61,901 bases of DNA from Cruorifilaria tuberocauda (GCA_013365365.1 JABVXU010000333.1:1-61901); one strand, 5' to 3'; shown: positions 26,105 through 37,946, counted from the first letter of the stretch. Numbers and translations are program-made. Notes: generated by a model not told the origin, from the sequence alone.

Positions 26105-26143
<39 letters not shown>

Positions 26144-27660
26144 GTTTTCATATGCATTCTCTAATAATAATAATAATAATAATAATATAAGACAGTAATA
26201 ATGATAATGAAGCGATAGAGAATGGGAGAGAGAGAGAGGAAGGAAAAAAAATGGAAATTTAATATCTTTTATATAAACAACAATGAAATTGGAAAAAAAT
26301 TTATCATATGTAAATATGAAACAGTGATATGTGATAAAGCTTTGATAAGTGATAAGAAATTTCATTATCATCATCATTTTTTCTTTAATTTTATAAAAAA
26401 AAAAGGAAAACGAAGAGGTCAGAAGTGGAAGGAAGAGGATGTCGGAGAATTCGAAGGATTAAAAAAATTTCTAACTCATTCAATTATAATGATTAATTAT
26501 CCTTAAAACAATTAAACTAATAATTCTTATTGCTCGTAAATAAGGCCGCGGTACCTTTTTCCGGATGTTTACTTCATTTTGATATTACTTTTGTTTGGTA
26601 CTAGTTTTCCACAATACTTATCAAGATCTATAGTTTTCAATAATAATTTATTAAGATTACTAAATTATATATAAACAAATGAACTAATAACCTTCATCAC
26701 TTCTCATCACTCGTTATCATTTACTTATCACTTACTTACCTTCTTCTTCTTCATTTCACTCGACTGGTTGCTATAAATCTCATTCCCATCAATAAAATAC
26801 CATGCTAATTTGTGTTACAGTATCAAGTCTTACAAAAATACAAAACGAGGAACTATTCTACCAACTGAAGGAATTATCACGAAAATTAAAAATTGTTTGT
26901 GAAATCAAATCCAAAATTTTTCACAACAGAGGATATTTACGATATACGTGTGAAAAACAAAACAGGTAACTAAGTTATTTTTGGAAAATCTTAGAAAAAT
27001 GTGTTTTTAACTAATCGATATGCAATTATTCAAACTAAACATTTAATACAAGAAATCACAGTAAATCAATTTAGCAACGAAGAAATTTTAACATACAATA
27101 ATGTTTGATCAGTTAAATGAGAATATTTTACTGTATTTGAGAGTAAACTGTATTTACTGTATTTATCTGTACTATATCAAATTAAGTTATTCAAAAAAAT
27201 GAAGTTAAAATAGTTAAATTTACTTTAAAGTTTTGTAAAAAAAAACTCTTGTCCTCATAAATTGTCTTATAAATTTAATTATTACCTATGAAATTAAGTT
27301 GTAATATAAATTCAAATGACACATTTAATTTCCTAATTATCGATATGATATGATATCAGCTGCAGGTAATATTATGATAATATTGGTACTCCATGTGAAA
27401 AGTGTATATTGAAGTAATAAATGCGATCAGAGTTATTGTTTACATTTAGCTAAGCATAAGTTAATGAACTTTACAGCTATGTACTACTATTCATCTAATT
27501 ATTTCCTAGGATATTTGATAATACGTGATGCACGTGTAACTGTAATATTGTATAATCCGTTCACGTACATTCACGTACTCAAATACCTTCACACGAAAAT
27601 AGTTTTAATCGATGAGATCTGGGATTTACATAATGTTCCATCTAAACTACCAACATTTAC
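24491..27660. other. Intergenic AT-rich region
   Basis: This region separates the DUF273 5' end from the relic at 27.66 kb. It contains (CT)n at 26106-26138 and (AAT)n at 26162-26187. No exon with both splice signals and coding composition was seen; promoter elements of the DUF273 gene presumably lie at its left end. Confidence 0.6.
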
Positions 27661-27914
27661 CGCTCGTATAAGCGATTGTTAACAGAATTGAGAGGAATGA
27701 GTAGCAGTGCATTAATACTTTTCATTCTTTCAATCTCTGTCACCGTAGTTTGTAGTAGTTATGCTCTTTCTCTAGTATTTTCTCTCAATCTCTGTTCCAT
27801 GCAATTGATTTCCTCCTCTGATATCTTCCACTTCTGCTCAATTTTACTTCCAACCGTTGAAATTTGTGATTTACCGCTAATTTTTCGTCTCCCCGGAAAT
27901 ACTATCGATCTTTT
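27661..27914 (-). pseudogene. Coding-like minus-strand segment with an internal stop; possible pseudogene or mis-called exon
   Basis: One minus-strand frame reads KISGKSQISTVGSKIEQKWK, then ISEEEINCMEQRLRENTRERA, a TAA stop at 27759-27761, then LLQTTVTEIERMKSINALLL and further to LYER before GTAAATG, a good donor, at 27660. The K/E/Q-rich helical composition and raised GC stand out from flanking DNA, and plus-strand frames over it are hydrophobic shadows. Upstream the same frame has a TGA at 27915-27917 after a TTTAG acceptor. I do not recognise the protein. It could be a decayed coiled-coil gene or an exon with a base error (TAA for CAA). It could also be a chance ORF. No start codon or neighbouring exons were found. 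Confidence 0.35.
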
Positions 27915-28107
27915 TCATTTCCTAAATTATTCATCTTCTCTTCTCACTCTTTGTATCTTCGCAGTGTGCCTTTCGTGGAAGTTAATTAATCTTTGCCTTA
28001 ATTAGATTAATGTATAAATGAAATATAGTTTCACTCTATGTACAGTTTTATTTATTCTACTGTTGTCTCAGTTCAATTCTATTTCTGCATATCATCAGTT
28101 TCCCGAA

Positions 28108-28113
28108 TTTCAG
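28108..28113 (+). promoter_or_regulatory. Probable trans-splice acceptor of NABP
   Basis: GAATTTCAG ends at 28113 and is followed by TC and the ATG at 28116. TTTCAG is the nematode acceptor consensus, and there is no plausible upstream first exon in frame. Confidence 0.6.
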
Positions 28114-28115
28114 TC

Positions 28116-29446
28116 ATGTCAACTGACGTAGTTCGACCTAATTCAATCTCACAGCTAATGCCGAATATGAAAAATGTCAATTTAACATTTATTGTTCTTG
28201 ACATTGGTAAGTAATTCAATTTAGATTTAAGTCCAAAACTGTTCTGGTAGTATCGCTCGCTTGATTTAACTCAAATATCTTTTATTTTTTTTTTCTATTT
28301 CATGTTCATTTCAGTGTCGTTCTATCCAAGCTAATTTCTAATAATTTTATATTCATCTTATCATAATTACCTTTCCGTTTAATTTATTGCTCCAGTTTTC
28401 AATACTAATAGAAATCGGAACTAGTTGATGGCAAAAAAATTCTGATTTCCATTTACATGATGATATTGAGAATAATGAAATAGAAAAAATTATTGGATGG
28501 TTGTACTTAATATGAATTCCTCATATTTCAGGTCAGTCACGACGTACGCCACAAGGACATGATGTTCGGACGATACGCGTTGCCGATCCAACAGGTTCCG
28601 TTCTTATGGGTGTATGGAATGATATTGGCGATAATATTTGTGCTGGTGATATTTGGCGATTAAGGTCAGCCCTCGTATTACCTTAAAGAAAATTTTGTTT
28701 CAACGTCTGAAACGAAGAGAGATTTGTAATTTAGTTATAACATCTCACAAATAGAAAATAAAAGTTCAATAATTTATAATACTTAACCTATTTCGATTAC
28801 GTTAACTTTGATTACATACTACTTTGAAATTATGGAATGCATTGGATATGCTATTTGAATTCTTAATTATTTTTAGGAACGGTTTTACGACAGTCTTCAA
28901 GGGCTCATTGAGTTTATCCTATGGTAAAATGGGTGAATTATTAAAAACGGGTGAGTTTTTTATGGTTTATTCGGAGGTTCCAAATATGAGTGAATATAAT
29001 GCTGAGTATGCGGCGAAGTTCCCATCGAATCGGAAGGGTTCACCCGACGATGAAACAGCAGGCAATGGACAAGGAGGTAAATTGTTTAATTTCCAGTCTA
29101 TGCTTCATAAAAACCTTTACTTTCATTACTTATTTTTTTTTGACATTTTTAGTGCACAATGAACAATTTATCAAACTTCGGCAAGTGGTGCACATTATTC
29201 TACACATCATCATCTAACGACATCGAAGGCTAAAGGAAGCTGAAGAAATCCTCATAATACATAGTACGAAGTTAATATCATCCGATTCATCAATGTTTCA
29301 ACAGTTTTTCTTTTTCTTCAGGTAATGGTGGTGTACAACGGTCCCATTCGAGTACTGGTGTCCATCGACCATTAAAACGACCAGCACCATCCCCGGGACA
29401 GTTTCGACGTGACTCCATTGCCAACAAAAACCCAAGAAATTCTTGA
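28116..29446 (+). CDS. NABP: SOSS complex subunit B / NABP (hSSB1-like) OB-fold protein, 4 exons, 182 aa
   Basis: Single-stranded-DNA-binding subunit of the SOSS complex (with INTS3 and INIP in animals), acting in the nucleus in double-strand-break signalling and repair. Exons: 28116-28206, 28532-28664, 28877-29076, 29322-29446 (549 nt); introns begin GTAAGT, GTCAGC and GTAAAT and end in TTCAG or TTTAG. Residues ~15-112 form the OB fold: MKNVNLTFIVLDIG, GHDVRTIRVADPTGSV, VWNDIGDNICAGDIWRL, VFKGSLSLSYGKMGEL and EFFMVYSEVPNMSE. These parallel LKNLNLIFIVLETG, GHEVRTCKVADKTGSI, VWDDVGNLIQPGDIIRL and EFCMVYSEVPNFSE of human NABP2. Residues ~125-182 are a G/S/P/R-rich disordered tail, about 30 aa shorter than in human NABP2. 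The start is supported by TTTCAG two nt upstream of ATG, a likely SL site. It is convergent with BRF1. Confidence 0.95.
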
Positions 29447-29876
29447 CCTTTCACTGCAATTTTGAGATCTCAAAAAAAAGAAATTTTCCTATTAATTACA
29501 GAGGTATAAATACTAACAATAGGAATGCAAATTTTTTTATGGCCAACTAAGGCAGATACCCTTATTAGGGAGTCTTTCTGATTGGCATTAACCGACGTGT
29601 CTTATATCCAAGACTTCCTGAAGCTTCCACAAAAATTCTATGAATCCCTTTTTGAAGCTACATCTACATTTGTCAGTGAATTAGGTTTTGATTACTTGGT
29701 TCATCGCAGCGTCTTTATATTTTTTCTCTTTTCTTTTTGCTCACTTATATTTTCGCTTTCCATTCAGTACGACGTATCACTTCTGGCTTTCGTTTCCAGA
29801 TCACTACTGCTACTAACGTAGATTACTACTGATGGCCTAACTGTAATTAATCCTTGATTCCCCACATCTCTTATTA

Positions 29877-29882
29877 AATAAA
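29877..29882 (+). terminator. AATAAA poly(A) signal downstream of NABP
   Basis: AATAAA lies 431 nt after the NABP stop codon. This would give a rather long 3' UTR for a nematode; alternative nearer sites were not obvious. Confidence 0.35.
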
Positions 29883-30488
29883 TGAGAATGCCTGTTCTAA
29901 ATTCTAGAGATCATCGGTAAGGTTTTAAAACTATCGAATGTTTTGTAAAAGAAGAAACAATTCTCGATCTGTTAAAGACAGACTAGTATTGATTTATCAA
30001 AAAATGAGCTAAAACAATCTGCACACTTCTTGATGTTAAGTGATCACGGATTAATAATTTCAAAAAGCATATGTATAAAATGAAAAGATATCAATGTAAT
30101 TAAACATTTAGAAAAGTAATTATCAAGCTTTTAAGCGAACAATTATTAAGCGAGCAATTAGCATGACTAGAATGTAAAAGTATGACAATTTAAAAGCAAT
30201 ATTTACATCATTTATTCATGGTAGATTAATTCGAAATTATTTCGAAAAGTTCGGAAAAAGTTGAGCAATTGTAAAGCAGATCATTTCCTTCTTTGAAAGA
30301 ATGCTAAATATTACTGATAATTGCATCTTTATAAATCAACGCATCAAAGGAAATCTGACCACATAAGGAAACGAAATCTGTACAATGAGAAATACGAGTT
30401 CCACTAAAATTGACACTCAAAATGTTCGGATGCTGCAGCACTGTTAAAAGAGTTGTAATACCCAATACATAAACAAGCCTCTTTTGTG

Positions 30489-30638
30489 CTATCCTTTAAC
30501 TCGAATCTTTTTAAACCTCGCGATATTTTCCCAAGACCGATAGACCAGCATAACTTCTAAATATCTACAAAGTCTTACCCATGTTTCTGCATCGGATTCT
30601 TCCAAAATCCATTTTTTCCTATTTAGGGTTTTCGTTCT
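30489..30638 (-). other. Unassigned open segment, minus strand, 49 codons plus stop
   Basis: A frame bounded by TGA (30639-30641) and TAG (30489-30491) reads NRKKWILEESDAETWVRLCR, then YLEVMLVYRSWENIARFKKI. It has three tryptophans and balanced polar/hydrophobic residues, unlike most spurious AT-rich ORFs here. No ATG or confident acceptor starts it, and I recognise no family. It lies downstream of the BRF1 stop on the same strand, so it could be 3' UTR, a separate small gene, or chance. Confidence 0.2.
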
Positions 30639-30847
30639 TCAACTGTCTCTTACAGTTTTTTACTGAGAAAAGTGATTGGAAATATTACTCCTTAACTCAT
30701 GTAATACTTGTGGCACGTTTCTTTACATAGGATTTACAAAAACTTACATAAAATAATGATACAAGCAAAGTGAATAAAACAATATGAAAACCTCGTGATA
30801 AAAAGATATTTACATTGAGCAAACAGACCTAAATGAGCATTACTGTT

Positions 30848-30900
30848 TCAGATCAACACCGCTGTATTGGTTCTTCAGAAGCGACTTGTCAGAACTTCTG
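30848..30900 (-). other. Possible terminal exon or 3' UTR exon downstream of BRF1
   Basis: On the minus strand TTTCTTTTTCCAG, a strong acceptor, precedes a short open run reading SSDKSLLKNQYSGVDLKQ and then TAA. A second acceptor-like AATTCCAG lies at about 31032 (minus). I could not find a donor in the BRF1 last exon that joins these in frame without an 8-nt micro-exon. They may be alternative 3' ends, UTR exons or coincidence. Confidence 0.25.
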
Positions 30901-31149
30901 GAAAAAGAAACAAAGTTTAAGAAAAAAGAGTACAAACAACTGCACATGCTGATATAGAAAAATATGATCAATACGATAGAAGGAAAGATTGATTCTGTAA
31001 TCTATGTCGACACCCAGTACTTCCAATGCTGGAATTGAGGAAGAAAACCATCAAATCAAGCGTTACACCTACGTGTACCTGCTAGTATCTCTAATTAGTC
31101 TCAATTAAAACTCGAATTCTAACCTTGCTTGCTTTTGTTTTAGCTCGTT

Positions 31150-34100
31150 TCAGTAAATGGGTTTTACTCGCCGATACCGATTTCTCGTCTTTCCACTCGC
31201 AACAGATTCTACCGTTTTCGTTTTTGCAGAATTGATTTCACTAGTGCTTTGTGTCATTGGGTCTTTGCTAATAGCATCAACATTTAGAGTTTCCATTGTT
31301 GAATTTTTGGATGTTGAAGAGACTTCTGTATCTTCTTGCCTTTGTTTTTTGTTCTCGTCCTTGATGCTATTTTCTTCTGGGATCTCGGATACAGCCGCTA
31401 AAGACGACTTGCATTCATCCAGATCGGCAGACTTATTATGTTTTTGAACAGACTTCAAGTTTGGTTGCATCTTTGCGTATCTTGTTTTCATTATGCGCGG
31501 CTGTTCGGATGGTAATTCTACAGTTGCATTTTTAGAGTTACTAATAACTGATTCGGAACTTTCTTCAATAATTAATTTTGCAGGCCTTTTCTTTAAAGAG
31601 GGACCGACCTTGCCCCGAAACTTTGCAGCTGAATTGGAGGTTCCAGCTTGGAAAGCATCTAATCCACTTATTTTAGGCCGTGAAACAGATAGACTGTAAC
31701 ACTCCATTGTAGTAGAAGATATGCTAGATTCTGTTACTGCAGTGCTGGTTTCGAGACTAATCGATGTTCGACACTGAGCTGCAGTACATTTTCTGCAAAT
31801 GAAACATTAGATAAAGAAACATCATTGAATTATGAAAATAAGAGGATGGATTTATATTTTGTTTGAAATAAACAAATTTTATCACCTTTCGTTTGTATTC
31901 ATTCCACTATCAAGTGAAGCATCTTTTCTATCCTTCACAGATAAATTTTCTACAGATTCTGAAATATGATGCGCTGTAAAATGAATAATAGGATATAATT
32001 CTTTTCAGATAACATAATATGATCTTTCTGATAATCCTCCTAACTACTTCCTTAATTCTCGTCTGTACTGTATTTTTTTTCCTTGATAAAGTTGATTTTC
32101 AGTATTATCAGAACAATTTAAATAAATCAGTAGAGATTCCTAGCATAAAAATGTTTTTAATAAGAGTTTCAATCTCTTTCTAGAAAATAAAACTGTTGGA
32201 TTGGAAAAATGACAAAATCTAAAATACAAATTTCGGTTAATTTTACCTTTTTCCTTTTGGCTATCATTTTTTTTGGCAGCATCCGAGGCTATTACCGAAA
32301 TCGTTTGCTCAACTGCTTTTTTTGTTGCCAGGCTGACATTTGGCCGAAAACGTCTGCGCGATTTTAAAGCTTTTCCCGCCGTTGATGTGAAATTTCTACT
32401 GTCCTTAAACACCTGAAACAGATGGGTTCATTCACAAAGTAACTAATTTAGACTGAAATAAATCTTTAAAAATAGATACACATTTTCGCATACTTGTTAC
32501 TAAATTTAACTTTGTAAGACAACTTCCAACTACCAATTTCCTTTCCGTCTATGATGGATATTGGATTAAAAAACTACAAATAGAAGCAACGCAATAAACT
32601 GTGAGAGAAAGTTCGTTTTGAGAACTAAATCAAAGACGGGAAAGAATGCAATTGTCATCCATTCTATACTATAAATGACCATATAACTTTCATATTTATA
32701 AATTATTTCCAGCTTAGATTGAAATGAAAAAAGAACCATGCGATCGCCAGTTTCACTGATTTCTTCTTTTGGATCGTTTGTACCGCAGTCTACTTCAGGT
32801 TTTACAACAGCTTCATCCGCATCTTCGATCTCTTTCAGGATATCGTAGTTTATTTTGTTTGAAAGTTTCTTTTCCTGCCAAATTGAAAATTTTCAATATT
32901 AAAAACTGGGAAAGTGTTTAAAAATAATCAATTCATTTTTAAATGAATTATCGGGAATGATTCCATTGTGATGTCTTTTTTGATACTAGCTCTAGTCTCA
33001 TCTAATATTTCCACTTTCCTAGGATTTATAACATAATAAAAGAATTATGTAAATGAAAATTTACATGTATAACTTTTTCCATCGCTTCCTGCGCAGTTGC
33101 GGCAACGATAGGCTCTTTTTTGCGGATACCATTCGTTCGACGTCGTTTTTTACCTGAATTATCTTTTTCGCGTTCTTCTTCTTCCCTTTCACGACGCCTA
33201 AAACGGAATGCACATATATTTCAGTAAGATTACGAAATTTTATAGGCATAAAGACAAGTCCAAAACATTTCACAGTTTCAAATTCACGAGTTTTTCTTTA
33301 ACAATTTCTAATCAATTTGCTGCTCTATCAAGACTGAATTATTCGAATATTTTGAGCTAAACAAGATGGATAAATTTTACCGTCGCTCCATTTCTTTCAA
33401 ATGTTCTCCGTTTAATTTCATCCAGAAACGAGTTTTTAAATCTACCTCCTCCTTAGTTAATATATATGTGTCAATTTCGTCATCATCAATTCCTACAAAA
33501 CATTATAACTTTAGGGGAAATTCTGAAAATTCGAAATATTAACAATAATAATATCATATTTTATCTTCCTGAATTACTTGAACATTCAGTATATGTATGC
33601 TACTACATAAGATCAAGACAGTTCCGTCAAAAAATTCACTTATAACATTCAAATTTTTTATTGATACTACTATACTTATCATAGTTATCACGGCTCACTG
33701 TCAAAAAAGAATTAGAGATTATTGAACGGATTTATTTTCGAAAAAATGAAACTTTACCTTCCAAATCGAGTTCTCCATTACTGTTGAGCTTCTCATTCTT
33801 GGCATCAGTAACCGGTTCTACTTCACTTTTGATTGGCGTTATCCCAAGACTAACTAATGAAGGTGCATAAGTAGATGACATGCCAGCATCGGATCTGTGA
33901 CAGTATTCCATATTGAACGCACTAGTTGATGAGGACTACGTTTATTCAGTAAAAAAAAATGTACTTACAACGGAGTAGCGCTTGCAGCAGAAAAGACTAA
34001 ATCAACGATTTCATTTCGCACTACAGCATCCGCCGGAGTTAGTTCATCCGATTCAGATGCTAGCGAGCCACTCATCATTCGTGCATACTGTGTCCGTTTA

Positions 34101-36362
34101 AAGCGTTCCTTTCGCCGTTTTTCAAGAGCTCTTTCAACTTCTGCCTCCATTGGTGGCATCTGCAAATTTTATTCAGCATTTCGAAATTTAAACAATGTTA
34201 TAGTAATTCATTTGTTATTTGACTAATTAAATCCGTATAGATTTATTCGATTGATACTTATAGTATGAACACAAACCATTTCCAAGGAATGTAGAACTGA
34301 TACTAATTTTTGCTTAAAATAATAATCAGCAATAGAAATTGAATGATTCATTTTCTAAAGTTTCCAAATATATCTATTACCTCAAGTTCTATTTTACGCA
34401 ATGCTTCCTCCTCTTTTTGTAACTGTATCTCACGTGCTTTACGACGCGATTCGCGAAATGCTGGTGGATCCTCGCAGTGTTCCTAGAAGAAAAATTTTTT
34501 TTTTTCGAGAAAAAATTACAAATTTTCTAAAGATTTAATGAGTCAACTACAATGTTTAAAAACGCTGTTCTGAAAGAGAAGGTATATTATTTGTTTATAT
34601 TTCGAGACTTACCAAATCGACTGATGTAAATTCATCAATTGTTAACGTGCTTGAAGGGGTCTGGCCGAATTCATCAAGACGTTTCTTAACGACGGCTTCG
34701 CTAATATGTACAACACGTACAACATCGGCAACTGTTCGATTAAAATTATAGCAACGCGCTGCAAGCAGCAATGCTGCACCACAAAGACCCGTTGGTCGTC
34801 TTCCTGTTGCTATCCAATCACGTTTCATTCGTTGTACTAGTCGGGTTGCTAAAGATACTACCTGCAGAAGCAATTGCAATAAAAATTGATATCATAATAA
34901 AAGTTAACAATCAAAAGTAAACAATCGTGATTTAATCTGGAGATTCGAGAATTAGTTCGAAGAACTAGCTTCCGTATCCTATTAAGTCTCCCAGGAAATA
35001 CTTAAGACTCTTATTAAATCATCCCCTAGGTTAAAAAAAACGTTTTACAGCATAAAATACCGGGCTTGAATTAAGTTTCTGATAATCCTATTTTAAACAG
35101 CTTCTTTGCAAAGAAAATTACTCTCTTCTTCTCTCAGAAGGCAAGAATACAACTTGTACTAGAATTTAGCTGAGGCTTAAGAACAACGGACTATCAAAAA
35201 AATAGCTGTTAACATTTCACCACGACCAAATTGTATCAAAGAATCAAGCAAAATCTAAAAAATATGTGTTACCTCTTTTTGTTTGGAACCAAAATCAAGT
35301 GAAACTGCAAAACGTAATATATACATGCAAGGATCAGTAGTTGGAAGATTGATTTTCAATGAACGAGTCAGAAAATTTAGTGTTCGGCCTAAATCGAACA
35401 CATTAACCTGCAAAATTTCGGTATACTCGTTAATTAATTTAAGTTGCCAAATAAAGAAACAGTTATCCCAATAGTTAAACCTGAAAAAAACTGCAAACAT
35501 CATACTTGAGTGATATCGCTAAAATCCAGTAACAAATGTGCAGTATTCTCCAGCCGACAAGTCATATATAAACATGCTGCTACGACATGTGACCTCACAC
35601 GCCCACGTGTGAAATTACGTGAAACGCACATTTTAAAAAAATTAAATGCAGTATTAACACAGTGCTGATTAATCCGCAGCTGGCTTGCTATCTGAAAAAT
35701 ACAACCAAACATTAAGCAAACACAAAAAATTCAAAAGAATATAATATTCATAAATGAATTTCTTTTCTTTCATATCTCTTCAAACATTAACGAATATTAA
35801 ACATGTGATAAACAGAAAACTCTGAAATATTTTAAGTAACCTTAAAACACTGATGCAATGAACGAGCAATGTCAAATATTCCAAATGTAATACATTTAAT
35901 CCGATCATTAACATTCTGTTACCTCTTCGATTAGTTTCCTTCCTTTGTAGTAAGTGATTTCTCTAGACTCCTGATGTGACAAACCCGGTACACCAGAAAG
36001 ATTGGTTGGTTGACCACGTTCTTTTGAAATGAACTGACCTAAACATGGCATAAACAATTTTATACGTACAACATATTCATGCGCTGAAATGAAGTCCTGG
36101 TTAGCCTTTTACATTTCTTAAGTGAAATTATTTGTCCTTTTCATTAAAAGTTATCGAAATTGACCCAAAATATTGCAAATATTCTTTGTATCAATGACTT
36201 ACCCACTAAAGAATGCCCACCGCCGGCATTTTCCTGAAATGCCACATCCGAAACAATAGTCGATTCTTCCAATACCGTACCACAACCCATGCATGTAGAA
36301 TCACCACGAGCTGAATCATCATCAATTTCCGAACTGCCACAATTTGGGCACTTTCGGTTCAT
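31150..36362 (-). CDS. brf-1: TFIIIB subunit BRF1 (TFIIB-related factor 1), 14 exons, 851 aa
   Basis: Recruits RNA polymerase III to tRNA, 5S and related promoters with TBP and BDP1. Minus-strand exons: 36203-36362, 35923-36038, 35506-35691, 35273-35407, 34613-34861, 34381-34482, 33969-34159, 33758-33894, 33381-33492, 33065-33197, 32737-32874, 32247-32412, 31886-31973, 31150-31792 (2556 nt). Residues 5-27 form the zinc ribbon (CPNC...CMGC). Two cyclin folds span ~85-270 ([55 protein letters not shown]). The conserved TBP-anchoring block starts near 426 ([25 protein letters not shown]) and continues through AQEAMEKVI and [13 protein letters not shown] to ~522. The tail 523-851 has no counterpart in the 677-aa human protein and holds short basic R-F-x-P-N-like motifs. 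The start follows TTTTAG by one nt (SL site). The exon 11 donor, ATG|GTTCTT, is weak, so the exact joint there is less certain. Confidence 0.95.
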
Positions 36363-36363
36363 T

Positions 36364-36369
36364 CTAAAA
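36364..36369 (-). promoter_or_regulatory. Probable trans-splice acceptor of BRF1
   Basis: Minus-strand TTTTTCTTCTTTTAG is followed by one A and then ATG. This is a strong acceptor with no upstream coding donor, typical of SL trans-splicing. The promoter would lie further upstream, within about 36.4-37.4 kb. Confidence 0.6.
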
Positions 36370-36651
36370 GAAGAAAAAAATAAAACTCTGTTAATTCTTA
36401 AAAGAATTTGAATTCTGATCAAATTGGAAAGTAGCACAAACAGTACACAATACGACGAATGCATAAGTAAGAAGGAGACCAACAAAGATCATCCTGAATA
36501 CTTAATAATTAAATAACTCTCTCGAAATTCCTGTAATAAGAAGCAAGAAAATAGGAGGTGAGTCGTGCATACTGAGTTAATCCAAATCCAATTACAATAT
36601 GGATCCATACATGCCCAATACAATTTTTGAAACGGAAATCTCTCCTTATAG

Positions 36652-36846
36652 TTATAAAAAAGTTCCAAACTTTTGTTGGATTGCTTTAGAGTTAGAGTTA
36701 ATGGTCTTTTTTATCGTTCCCAACATACCACCGTATATTTTCTGAGTAGCTAATATCTGACTCATTAAATCATTAGTCATTTTCCAAATCAGCAGAGTTT
36801 CTTCTATCAAATAATCCATAACCATGATATTTGTATATTTCCATAA
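36652..36846 (-). other. Unassigned small ORF upstream of BRF1, same strand
   Basis: An open minus-strand frame, with first ATG near 36822, reads MVMDYLIEETLLIWKMTNDL, then MSQILATQKIYGGMLGTIKK and on to FGTFL before TAA, about 57 aa. It looks helical and less biased than chance ORFs here. No acceptor consensus, family match or supporting exons were seen. It could equally be a spurious ORF in the BRF1 promoter region. Confidence 0.2.
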
Positions 36847-37431
36847 ATCTTTGATCCACAAAAACAAACTTTATCTCGAGTATGGTGAAAAGTGTTATCA
36901 ATCATATGATATCTTTTCATGTTATGTCTAAAATAGTCTAAAATACATGCATAAGCGATTCATTAATACTTGCTGTATATTTTCGACATTTCTTTAATCT
37001 TATCAATGGATAGATATCTCTTAAATCAAAGCAATATTTTCACTATTCTGATATCTTACATTATTTCAAAATCAAATTGATCTATAATTTTTTTCAGATA
37101 TATTCCGACCGTCCACAGAAAGTGACTTTTTCATGATGTACAGTAATGAAAATCAACCTTCTCTCTTTCATTTTTTTTCTCAGATTAGAATGAGTGAGTG
37201 CATCATATTGACATCAACACTTCTCATGTATATGTTTAATTATAGATCCTCAAAAATACTTTTTCTCTTTTCAAATTTATAATATCTGACAAAAATTATG
37301 GCAATATTAATACTTTGCAAAATATCATCCGACAATAACAATAAAAAGGAACAATCAATAAATAAACTGAAGTTTTCATTTCAATTTCAAGAAATTTTCT
37401 TCTTTATAATAAATATAATTTAGAGAGAGAA

Positions 37432-37462
<31 letters not shown>

Positions 37463-37487
37463 TCAGAGTAAATTTCAGAATCCAACA

Positions 37488-37567
37488 TGGGATCCGGAAT
37501 CCGAAACGTCACCCTCGCATCACTCGCTCTTAGACATTTGCAAGACAAGCCGATAATTACAGTTAAG
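37488..37567 (+). other. Candidate first coding exon of an unidentified plus-strand gene
   Basis: AAATTTCAG (acceptor) at about 37471-37479 is followed by 8 nt and ATG. The frame reads MGSGIRNVTLASLALRHLQD, then KPIITV, and meets AA|GTGAGT, a strong donor, at 37567/37568. Acceptor, ATG, open frame and donor together resemble a trans-spliced first exon. I could not find a frame-compatible second exon nearby. The opposite strand is also open here, so strand choice is uncertain. I recognise no family. Confidence 0.25.
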
Positions 37568-37946
37568 TGAGTCTGTATGTCGTATGATCGAACTTTACAA
37601 GGTATAAACTTCAAGCACTAAAACATTCGCTTGCTGAAATTTATGGACCATGTTTCCGTATTTTACGTCATTTGCTAATTTGCTTGGAAGCGCAATTGTC
37701 TGCATTCAAATAGGCTTGTAATTGAAACAGATGGATATCTTAAATTTAATTTGTTAAATGGAAATTCCAGAATGCAAAATTATCCATTCAATAATAAAAA
37801 TGAAAATTAGCTGATTAAATTAAGCTTGTTCAAATAACATTTATCAATTACAGTATTTATTTCTACCGAGTAAAACTTCTCGCATATTTAATTTAATAGA
37901 TTTACTGGTAAGGATACAGTTATAAGGACACGACCGAAGCACATAG

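Larger units (their letters stand above)
29447..31149. other. Convergent 3' flanks of NABP and BRF1
   Basis: The two genes end tail to tail with about 1.7 kb between stop codons. Base composition is less AT-extreme than the distal flanks, and it contains the two minus-strand open segments listed separately. A 16-bp palindrome TTTTGAGATCTCAAAA occurs at 29460-29475 in the NABP 3' flank. Confidence 0.6.

Noticed and set aside
26024..26377. 117-codon minus ORF with (RE)n tract
   Set aside because: Driven by the (CT)n and (AAT)n microsatellites; no conserved features.
27676..28005. 109-codon plus-strand ORF with a signal-peptide-like start
   Set aside because: Leu/Ser/Phe/Cys-rich composition is what the antisense of a Lys/Glu-rich coding frame gives. 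The minus frame over the same bases looks like protein, and no plus-strand splice context supports it.
31157..31699. Plus-strand ORFs over the BRF1 last exon
   Set aside because: Antisense shadows of the 643-nt BRF1 exon 14, whose frame joins exon 13 in phase.
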